This document shows, piece after piece, positions 1 through 9,556 of a DNA stretch of 64,000 bases. Origin of the DNA: Aphelenchoides besseyi (lineage: Eukaryota; Nematoda; Chromadorea; Rhabditida; Aphelenchoididae). Numbering within the stretch: the stretch's first letter is position 1; every line of letters starts with the position of its first letter. The notes under the pieces were generated by a model. The model ran no database searches and was not told where the DNA came from. It was given only the letters and a program-made list of their open reading frames with translations. Location: assembly GCA_024699855.1 (NCBI GenBank), contig JAMPIQ010000002.1:13268001-13332000 (forward strand). Direction: 5' to 3'. The position numbers and the translations under genes were made by a program.

Positions 1-519
<519 letters not shown>

Positions 520-870
520 AGTTTACTCGTCGAAGTAACCAAAATGATGTCAACGAGATTTTTATGTTTGTAAAATAAATGTCTAACTGTGGTTAAATTT
601 GTGAAATTATTCCAATGAAAGTTGATTTCAAACGATCTTTAACTAAGTGGTTCACTTAAGCGAATCGTTTTGTGACGTCGTTGAGCATAAAACGGCGCCA
701 TATGTCAGCAACATGCAAAGTTTATTCGACGTCTTAATATTCGATTAGCTTTGGTCTGCCCATAGGTTGTACGCACCATCACATCCTTTAAACTGACCTC
801 CGAGCTTGAGGAATTGATTTTTGTGCGCACTTCATAGACGCTTTTCACTGGGGATTATCGTCAAAGCAAC
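520..870. other. Intergenic, between hpd and histone H3.3
   Basis: No coding sequence is supported here. It holds the 3' untranslated region of the dioxygenase and presumably the promoter of the downstream histone gene. I recognise no conserved motif with confidence. Confidence 0.5.
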
Positions 871-1143
871 GTGAGTGGACTACATACGTACATTGCACGA
901 ACTTTGCAAAAATCTCAAGCACCTTCTACTCGATTTACAAAACTTCTTATTATTCTCATTTCTACTTCAAAAACAATCAAACATCTCAAAAATGATTCTA
1001 ATGTTTGTTGTCGACTATTTGCGTGTTATTTCGACATTGATGTTAAATTGCTGGAAACCAATCACGTGCTTGTGAGCCTTCAACTAATTTCCTATTTCAG
1101 TGTGCACTCACATCAAACTTTCTGGAGTTTTTGATCGGAAGCT

Positions 1144-1642
1144 ATGGCTCGTACCAAACAAACTGCACGTAAATCGGCCGGAGGAAAAGCTCCTCGCAAG
1201 CAATTGGCCACCAAGGCCGCTCGCAAATCGGCTCCAGCTGCTGGTGGAGTGAAGAAACCTCATCGTTATCGTCCAGGCAAGTCACCGTTTTCCTATTCTC
1301 TTCTCAACGTTGTCTTTAGGTACCGTCGCTCTGCGTGAGATTCGTCGTTACCAAAAATCGACCGAACTTTTGATTCGCAAGTTGCCGTTCCAACGTTTGG
1401 TTCGTGAGATTGCTCAGGACTTCAAGACCGATCTTCGTTTCCAATCGGCCGCAATTGGTGCGTTGCAAGAAGCTTCCGAAGCCTATCTGGTTGGCTTGTT
1501 CGAAGACACTAACTTGTGTGCAATTCACGCTAAGCGAGTCACAATCATGCCAAAGGTACGTTTTTATTTCTTCACTCAACAATCAGTTTGTTCATTTCAG
1601 GACATTCAATTGGCTCGCCGTATTCGTGGTGAACGTGCCTAA
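1144..1642 (+). CDS. H3.3: Histone H3.3 variant with three introns (one in the 5' UTR)
   Basis: This encodes a replication-independent core histone of 136 codons after splicing. Exons are 1144-1276, 1320-1555 and 1601-1642. The AAIG signature at residues 87-90 marks H3.3 rather than replicative H3, and the presence of introns agrees. The core fold is otherwise almost invariant. The tail differs: residue 11 is Ala instead of Thr, and residues 31 and 32 are both Ala, so the H3.3-specific residue-31 phosphosite is missing. The first coding intron starts with GC (G followed by GCAAGT) rather than GT; only this junction restores Pro-Gly-Thr. A probable 5' UTR intron runs from a GTGAGT near 870 to a TTTCAG near 1101. 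It is probably a ubiquitously expressed single-copy gene; no histone stem-loop was noticed after the stop. Confidence 0.95.
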
Positions 1643-1888
1643 TTCGTACAAACATTCTCCATCAACGTTCTCTTGTCAATTGTATTAAAAGGCCGTCGTT
1701 AATTCATTTTGAGTAAGTCGTCATACACACGGCTTAAATTCTTTCTATGCAAACCTTCGAAAGCTTATAAGATCAACTCTCTTTAGGCATTTCAATTTGC
1801 GTGCTTTATTTTTCTGTTCTAATGTAAGACAATAAAATTGATGAAGGTAAAAGACAATCATCCGAGAACTTAAATAGAACTAATGAAA

Positions 1889-2687
1889 TTACTGCAAGAT
1901 GTTGAGAAAATCCCAATTGACGTTGTACTTGTCGTTCACGGCAATCGGTCCGAACATTTTTTGTTCACCCAAACTCAGACCTTTCAACGGCGACAACATC
2001 AAACCGTCTCGACGACCCACTGGCATTCCAAGAACAGAAATCGTTCGATCTCTGCCCACTTGTACCTCATCTCTTGGTTTGGCATTTAATCCGAGTATTT
2101 CGAGCAGATTCGTTAACGGTGTCTGCAGAGTAGTGGTTGTCGTTGAAGGAACAAAAGTTGTTGTTTGAACAGGAGCACGTCGAATGTTCTGATCACCCAG
2201 ATGACCATTAGAAACCACGTTCTAAACACGTACAATCGATCCTGTTGTTATGTTATTCCTACTCGTTGGAACTCTTGTCGAAACGGTTCAATCAACGATT
2301 TCAGCCAATTCGGTTGCGGTGTGGTGGTCGTCGTTGGATGAGGAAAAAATGGATCCAAATTGAAAGAACTCAAAACGCTGTTCGAATGAGAAAACGACAT
2401 TTTGGGTCCATCGATCTAAATTCTAATTGAATGGATTGCGTTTATAAAATCAAACATTTTGTGAAATCACTGGTGGACTTGGTCGAGTGTACGACTTCAA
2501 GAAATTAAACAACGGCGTCAGAATGGGATCATCCACAGCATCTAAACATAAACATCGATATTTGAATTCCGATTGACTTACTATTATGCAACAAAGGCGG
2601 AGGTTCAATCAATTGTCGAGGTCTACTGTAGGCTAATGCAGAGCAAAATAAGGAAAACAACAAGGAACGAGTAGCTTCAAATCTCAT
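1889..2687 (-). CDS. Secreted protein of unknown function with Thr-rich linkers
   Basis: This is a four-exon minus-strand gene read from the ATG at 2687 to the stop at 1889, with introns at about 2222-2262, 2416-2470 and 2535-2581. Phases match at each junction, giving about 200 residues. The N-terminus is a likely signal peptide: MRFEATR, then a hydrophobic LLFSLFCSALA stretch. The mature part has two short runs of threonines, PNWLKSLIEPF-type helices, and a C-terminus ending VNWDFLNILQ. There are no cysteine-rich or enzymatic motifs. I do not recognise the family. An in-frame methionine 18 codons upstream (2741) would spoil the signal peptide, so I chose 2687. It lies convergent with the H3.3 gene, 246 bp away. 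Confidence 0.6.
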
Positions 2688-3087
2688 CTCCGACCAGTAA
2701 AATTCGTTTGTGTGAGCACAAACCGAGAATGTCAAGTTCACGTGGATGGGAAATCGTCAACACTCAAATCCTCTCTCTCTGATGGGCATTGCCGATTCAA
2801 TGGCGATCGAAATTCGCTAAAATTGAAAGGATATGTCCGCGCCGGTTGAGTGAGTTGAGAGCGAAAGTAAAAGTTTGGAACTAAGCAATGACACTCTAAA
2901 GGCATAAGAGTAACGTAATAATAAACTTTTAATGAATGTTAACAATGACTCCAACTTTTTGATGTCAAATCTGCATGCAATTAATTGAGCTAAAGAATGA
3001 TAATTAGCATCAAATAGAAATCATAGTTTTTTGGTGTGGCCATATGTGTAAGTTCGTATATTTTTTTGTTTCTAATCATTAATTTAA

Positions 3088-3433
3088 GATGCACGTTTGG
3101 ATTCCTCATCGTATGGTTCAACATTGAATCCCGACGAATCGGACAGTTCGGGACCACGAGCAAACACGGCCGATGATTTGAACCAATACGTTGAACCACA
3201 ACAACAAGAACAGCACAGTGCTCAGCAATCTCGACAACATGTTCCATACACACCAATCGAATGAGTAAAACCGAAGTCGTAATGAGGCCAACAACTCATC
3301 ATCGACTTTCAATGAGAACTATTCGGTTAATTTCAATACGGATGCTCGCAACACTTATGGAGCTCCTTGTTCTTTGCCGAAATCTCGCAAAGAGTGCTTG
3401 TCATTGAATCCCGCGATAATTGGACAACAGTAG
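3088..3433 (+). pseudogene. Gln/Asn/Ser-rich coding fragment with a frame break
   Basis: Two open stretches abut but lie in different frames: 3088-3264 (Ser, Asp and Gln-rich, with a QQQEQ run and ending TPIE) and about 3270-3433 (Asn and Ser-rich). Both have the amino acid and codon character of a disordered C-terminus. No GT-AG intron can join them and neither has an upstream exon that I can find. This could be a dead gene tail or a gene broken by an assembly indel. I do not recognise the family. Confidence 0.35.
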
Positions 3434-3464
3434 TATCAATCGATTATGCCGATTATCGTAGTGA

Positions 3465-3940
3465 ACTCCGCTTATTCTTATCTCACTTTATTACGGAGAT
3501 ATTGACCGTTTTATTTGACCAAGATTCGTTCCGGGTTATGGTCCGCTAATCTTCCCTCGGAAGTGTGAGCTGCAATAGTCGAGTGAGTAAGTGATGGGCT
3601 TGCGAACTCTTTTGGAGGTTGCAGGTTCAATTCTCTCTGTTGTCGAATGCAAGTTGCTGTCTTGTGTCCACAAAGGAAAAGAGTGAATAGTAGGTGACTA
3701 CGAGGGATCTAATCGACTTTTTTCTCATTTTTTGTAGTTGTTTTGGTATAATGCAGCACTTGAAAGTGACGAACGAAGAAATCGAACTTGTAACCTCCAA
3801 AAGAGTTCGCAAGCCCATCACTTACTCACTCGACTATTTCAGCTCACACTTCCCAGGGAAGATTAGCGGACCATAACCCGGAATGAATGTTGGCCAATAT
3901 CTCCATAATGAATACTACGATTTTAGCAATTTTAGCGTTT
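3465..3940. repeat. Inverted repeat of two tRNA-derived SINE-like copies
   Basis: Arms at about 3465-3665 and 3760-3940 are near-identical in opposite orientation; for example 3531-3625 matches the reverse complement of about 3790-3881. Each arm contains a tRNA-like unit: an A-box-like segment (TAGTCGAGTGAGTAAG, cf. TGGCCGAGTGGTTAAG of Ser/Leu tRNAs) and, about 45 nt later, a B-box-like GGTTCAATTC (AGTTCGATTT in the other copy). The spacer is about 95 nt. Any ORFs here are a by-product of the palindrome. Confidence 0.55.
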
Positions 3941-5276
3941 TTGGCCAAAATCTCGGCCATATTCGTTGTCAGCTGAAGGTCTTGTTTACATGTTTTGGTG
4001 CAAGAGCAACTTGAAGAATCGAACGACTTCGGACGAATGCATCGATCGAATGAAACCCGCTTAGCAGTCGATCTTCTACGCTTACGATCATTCGAAATCA
4101 AAGGTTTGTTAGTTTTCCTGATTGATACAATCAAATAGCGGGAACCGGCAATTGCAATTTACTGTTATGTAAACTTCACAACCAGATTCTTGACAGTGCA
4201 ACTTTATGCTCCCAGTTTCATTTCCATTAAACATAAACAAAATTTGAACCGACAAGTTTGTGTATTGAAGTGCTTGTTATTGGTTTTCAGCAATTTGATT
4301 CTGAGGTTCCATTTTCCTAACACCATCACAAAGTTGTTCGAAACTTTTTGTTTCATAACTCGATTTGAAACGTCGAATACAGACCATATCAGTCTTTTGA
4401 AATGGTCCTGAATTACACGTCGTCGTTCGAGTTTGTTTGAAATCGCCAAAGGCGACAAATTCTGTGGTTTTTTCGGATCTTCAAGACCGCGGGCTACAAA
4501 TTGGCGGACGTAAAGGAAAACATTGCGGAAAACCCGCCGATTCTTCACCTTTCTCTTAACTCCGACGGATTTGACCGAGTGGGATGTTGGTCAAGTTTTT
4601 CCAATCAATTCACGTCGTCGTTAACTTCGCAGTCTTGCACGAGAGTCGAACAAACGTCTCCGAAAATGGAAAGCGGATCGCCGATCAGCCGCAGGCGGCG
4701 AAAGAAACAAGGCGAACAGAACGATCGGCATCTTAGGCGAGAGAGATCGTTTTGTTCAATTTTTGCTGTAATCCCTTTAAATGTTGCTTTTTCTAAGAAT
4801 CTAAGTCTACGGACATAATCCGGGACTATCCAATAGTACTGTACTTGAATCTATTGAGAGAGTCCTGAATACAGAAAACGTATTTTGATCTTTAAAGCCG
4901 TTTAACGAGTCTTTTGGTTGTTCCTTAAATGACCGTAACTCGAGAAACCATCACGCTGCGTTGCGCGCCATTCGAGTTCGCTGTGAGTTTTCTGTCCCAA
5001 TTTTGTTCGAAAGCTACTCGTAAAGTTCATTGAGCGGATGGCGCGCCGAATCGTATCGTGTAGCTCCTCGAAGCCGGAAATCTTAGCGTCGACGGAATCA
5101 AAAAACGGAGTTTCGATTGAGGTGCGAATGCGAACTTTGCGGCGAATTGCAAGGGAATTACAAATTAAACCAAATTCCAATTACGGCGTTTCTATCGGAT
5201 TTAAACTCGTGACATGAAACGGGTACTTTGTGTTGCGCCGCCACTTCTTGTTGTTTGCAGTGGTCAAGTGGACGTA
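3941..5276. other. Gene-free stretch upstream of the elongase
   Basis: Open frames occur on both strands (for example 4501-4818 plus, 4902-5180 minus), but they have no recognisable domain and no coherent splice structure. The last 50 bases carry a TTTGCAG acceptor just before the elongase start. I see nothing else I can support. Confidence 0.4.
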
Positions 5277-6297
5277 ATGATCGGTTGGGACGAATTCGAA
5301 ATCTATCGTAACAACAAGACCGATACACTTCACACCGATTACGTTTATCCGTGAGTTCGAAACTTTTGCTTTCGCTTTCATCGATTCATTTCAGTTGGTC
5401 GTTATCGTTTGAGCGTGTTCAAGACAAGATCGGATGGACACATTTCTTTCAACAGTATTGGTATCATTCGATCACGGTATCTATTGTTTACTACCTGGTT
5501 ATTCGTCTATTGCAATATGGAATGCGTGATCGAAAACCGTTTCAACTTCAGAAACCGCTCTTCTACTGGAACTTTGGATTAGCCATTTTCAGCATTATTG
5601 GTTGCATTCGTTTTGCCGAGGTATCTTTGTTTGACAGTTGAAATATTCCCAGACATTTTCAAGGACTTTCTTGTGACATGGAACGAATTTGGTCTGACAC
5701 ATGCACTTTGTCACTCCTGCAATCCCGATGGTGTGGCTGCATTTTGGTCGTTGGCATTTGCCGTTTCGAAGTTCGTTGAACTCGGCGACACACTTTTCAT
5801 TGTTCTTCGTAAGAAACCGTTGATTTTCCTGCACTATTATCATCACGCTGCTGTTTTGATTTATACCATACATTCTGGTAATCACACTTGAAGAATATTG
5901 ATTTGTTGGCATTTAGGTGCTGAACATACGGCTCCTGGTCAAGCGTTCATTTCGATGAACTATTTTGCTCATGCCTTCATGTACAGTTATTACGCTTACA
6001 CAGCATTAGGTAGAAAAACACCTCGTTGGGTCTCAATGGCGATTACAACAATTCAAACGACTCAAATGCTTGCCGGCGTTGCGGTTTCAACTTACGTTTA
6101 TTACATTAAGGTCTACGAAGATATTCCGTAAGTTTGAGTTTAATACGCATTGCTATAAGAAGTGGTTTAGATGTCAGCAGAGTATGGCCAACTTGTATTT
6201 GGCCTTCATAATCTACGCAACATTCGCCTTTTTGTTTATTCAGTACTTCATCAACGCGTATATTGTCGGCAAAAGCGAAAAGAAGAAAGTTCAATAA
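5277..6297 (+). CDS. Very-long-chain fatty acid elongase (ELO family)
   Basis: This is an ER membrane 3-ketoacyl-CoA synthase that extends long fatty acids by two carbons using malonyl-CoA. The HYYHH box (HxxHH family motif) lies in the LIFLHYYHHA segment. Flanking family motifs include KxxELGDT-like (SKFVELGDT) and MNYFAHAFMYSYY. The C-terminus ends KSEKKKVQ, a lysine-rich ER-retrieval-like tail. Introns include 5351-5393, about 5882-5917 and about 6129-6170, all in phase. The ATG at 5277 follows a TTTGCAG acceptor by 17 nt. One junction is abnormal: the frame shifts by one near 5622-5654, between the RFAE and DIFKDF segments, and no GT-AG intron repairs it without losing conserved residues. 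Either an assembly indel or unusual splicing is possible. The substrate cannot be told from sequence. Confidence 0.88.
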
Positions 6298-6391
6298 GAT
6301 TACTGTTTTATCTTATCACTTTGTTTAAGTTATCTGTACATGAAATCCAAGATATTTATATCGAAAATAAACAGAATTCGCACCATTGAGT

Positions 6392-7047
6392 TTAGAGAGT
6401 AGCTCGTTCGAGACTCTTAATACTATCGGCCAACCAATCAATTCCGGCAATCAATCCTTGGCCGGTGAGTGCACAAGTTTGCACAATATTCCAATCGTGA
6501 CTTCGAATCAAATCGAGGCCAAGGCTCAGGTTCAGTTCGTTTGAACTCAACGCGTTTTTTTGATCGACTTTGTTGGCAAAAATTAAAATGGGAACCTAAA
6601 TGGAAGTTAAAATGACTAATAAGACGATTGCTTACTTTTCGCGTGCTCAGATCCTTGTGATCGAGTAGCATCCAGAGCTCGTCTCTGGCAACGGCTAAAC
6701 GCAACTTGTCCGTACTATCAACCACGAATATGATTCCATTTGTGTTTCGATATTGGGTTTCCCATAAATTTCTGTATTTGCCTTCAAAATTAACCTGTTT
6801 CAAAAACCGTGAACATAAATCACTTACTTTGTCCGGACATGTCATAAGCACTGAAATTGATGTTAGCCGCCGTAAAACGTTCAACATTGTAACCGACGGT
6901 TGGAACAATACTACTGGACTGGGCATCCGGAGGTTTCAATTGATTCAGAATTGTCGATTTGCCGCTGTTGTCGAGGCCAAGAACGAGAATTTCGGCCTGT
7001 CGATTTGCTCCATTTAACAGATTAGAAAACAGTTGCATCAGACCCAT
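6392..7047 (-). CDS. ARL6: ARL6 (BBS3), ciliary ARF-like GTPase
   Basis: This is a small GTPase that recruits the BBSome coat to membranes at the base of cilia. Three exons (7047-6828, 6781-6636, 6595-6392) give 189 residues, close to the usual 186. Visible motifs are Gly2 for N-myristoylation (MGL), the P-loop GLDNSGKST, DMSGQ for G3 (the Ser is typical of ARL6), NKVD for G4 and TCALTG for G5. The KYRNLWE segment after G3 also matches ARL6. In nematodes, which have cilia only on sensory neurons, expression is expected there. It is convergent with the elongase, with only 94 bp between stop codons. Confidence 0.93.
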
Positions 7048-7783
7048 TGCGCCAACTCAACGTTGCCAAATCCCAACAAATCTTCGCGTACTCCCAACAA
7101 AACGTGTTGTCATGGAGACTTTGGATTTCGTCCATATAGTCGTGTGTTATTCTAATTCGAATTTAAATGTTTGCATTCTCTTGTTTTGTATTTGAACTCG
7201 TTTTCCGAACACCAAAAAACAATCAACACGTAACATTTGTTGACAAAAACAAACCTCGTACGAAGCGTCAAAGAAATCGACTGATCGCCGACTGTTCCGC
7301 ACGTTCGTAAGCAGCAGCTCCGATTATCATCGACCCAACTTGCTGAGTCACTTATCATATAAAACATCGACTCTCACACCCAAGTTTGGTTTCCGGTCGA
7401 TTTCTCTTCGAAATCACTTGCAAAAAAGAGTCGTCCGCTTATGTTCATCGCAGTCAACACTTTCGGTTCGCGACCATCCGATCGTTCACTCAATCAAGCC
7501 AAAGTGTTCGCACAAACTTTTCGTGGAATATTTTTTGTCGGACACTCAAAACTCTTCGGACTGTTGGCTACTTGTCTCCCGACAAACTTTACAAATCGGA
7601 GAATTTTTGTTCGTGATTTTTCGGAAAATCTTTGCGTTTCTAGCTCCGTGTTTGTTTTTGTCTGCTTCCTCTTCACTACCCGATACAATTTTGAGCCTTC
7701 GACGAGGGCTCCGGTCTCTTCCTTTTGAGTGTTTTTTTGTTCCACGAGGCTCCGTCTTCTGACCGCCCACTTTTTTCAGCCGA
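7048..7783. other. Divergent upstream region of ARL6 and the SH3 gene
   Basis: About 740 bp separate the starts of ARL6 (minus) and the SH3 adaptor (plus), so this holds both promoters. Long open frames at 7340-7770 overlap on both strands, but none has recognisable domains or splicing. No ciliary X-box motif was confidently seen. Confidence 0.4.
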
Positions 7784-9430
7784 TGGACAGAATTTTGCCC
7801 CCACCGCCGACAAAGTCGAGGAACGAGTCGATGTCCTCCAACCTACCGACGTATCGAAATCGGCCCTCGGGCTCCGCGAACACTTCGCGTAAGTTGAATG
7901 CTTGACAATCAGTTGTTCAATGGAGTTGTGTTTGGAACACAAATTGCAAGTTCATTGAGATTCTGGAGATTTCAGATTTCGCTAATGCTAAATCCATGTT
8001 CGAATCATTGAATAGTCCGGCGCTTAGAAATGGAATCAGTCAGTTGGCTAAAAATCCGTTGGCACAACGAGCCGCCGCCAGTATTGCTAAGAACGATGCG
8101 GCGAGAACAGCAATGGTGAATGCAAGTTATGCGGCAGCAACTGGACGAGAACCCGATGCATTGACAAGCAAAGTAGCCCATGGATCAATTATGGGAATGG
8201 TCAAACAATTTGAAAATAAACCAATCATGGGAATGGGATCAGCTACTAGTCGTAAGTGAAGGCTTCTAATTTTAATTCACGTTCGTAACTTTCAGCTACG
8301 AATCTCAATGCAGGAGGCGATCACTTGTCACAGCATTCGGCCAGCAGTTTTTCTTTTGATCAGAAAGTGGAACCATCGTACAACACGCTTACTGCCATCG
8401 ATCCATTCGAATATCCGCCACAGTTGCCGTCTTCTCAGTCCAACGACTATGCCAATCGGTCGAAATCCAGTGAACCCTTCAGTTATGGAGGTTTTTCGGC
8501 GTACGAAAGTAAGTCGATTTACTGTTGTTGTTTTTGATTGCTTTGTTTTTTAGAGAAGCCAGCACCTTCACGTCCACCACCACCTCGGAGTATGAGCAAT
8601 TCGTGGTCAAATCCGAACATCGCTTCACCGGTCGAGCAACTTACAAATCAAGCTCACGGTATTGCTAAGTATCCGTATTGTGCATCTCAAGCCGATGAAG
8701 TGAATTGTGATCCCGGTGATACTCTTCTACTAGACTATGAGGTTGACGACCAATGGGTTCACGCGACTAACACTCGTACCGGAGCGTCTGGTATTCTACC
8801 CGTTAATTTTCTTGACATCCGAATTCCATTGGCTCCAAAACCATCAAACACGTTAAACTTTACGTCAAGTGCTACAACTCCCGCCTCAACCACCGGCTAC
8901 TCATCGTGGGGAAATAAACAATTGATGAAAGCAATTTACGACTTTCAATCGGATGTTTCAGGCGATTTAAATGTAAGTTTGTTGTTACCTTCTCAAGATT
9001 CATTTTCTTATTAGTTCAAAGCTGGAGATCTTATTGTTGTACACGAAAAAGTCAATGATGAATGGTACAATGGTGAATTAAATGGCAAATTCGGTTAGTC
9101 GATCTCAAGTAAACTATTCGAATCACAATCTTCCAGGCATATTTCCGAGCAATTACGTTCAAACAATCAACAGCAATTCAAGTAACAACACGATTCCAAC
9201 CTCGCCATTAAGTTCGACAAAAACTGTAACCGCACTCTACGATTACAACAGTGGAGTTCCTGAAGATTTGCAATTCAAAGCCGGCGATGTGATTGAAGTC
9301 GTAAGTGAAGTGAATGCAGATTGGATATCTGGTCGTTTGAACAATAAAACAGGTTGGTTAGTTTACATATTATCCTTGAATATCCTGATATTAAGGCTTG
9401 TTACCGTTAACTTATGTTCAACGTAACTGA
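7784..9430 (+). CDS. Triple-SH3 domain adaptor protein
   Basis: This is a cytoplasmic scaffold with three SH3 domains in its C-terminal half. Exons begin with an ATG at 7784 followed by a Pro-rich MDRILPPPP start. A helical Ala-rich segment (7996-8259) and a Ser/Pro-rich linker with a PPPPR motif follow. SH3-1 (about 8650-8830) is diverged. SH3-2 has the ALYDF-like AIYDFQ start and ends GIFPSNYV. SH3-3 starts ALYDYNS and ends LLPLTYVQ. The last junction uses a TTAAG acceptor near 9393, and the stop is TGA 9428-9430. Introns fall between the core strands. Candidates are SORBS, CD2AP or SH3D19-type adaptors, which bind Pro-rich partners in actin and endocytic complexes; sequence alone does not decide. 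It ends 127 bp from the convergent patched-related gene. Confidence 0.8.
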
Positions 9431-9556
9431 AACAAAGTCCTATGGTCTAATCATATTTCTATTCCTATCAGCGGCCTTTATTTTACATTATTCACAGCCA
9501 ATTTTCAACCCGTTGACACACATTTTTACGGATTCACTTATTCTTTTTGTTGCCTT

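Noticed and set aside
7340..7770. Several overlapping 75-140 codon frames on both strands
   Set aside because: They overlap out of frame, lack domains and sit in the presumed promoter of two divergent genes.
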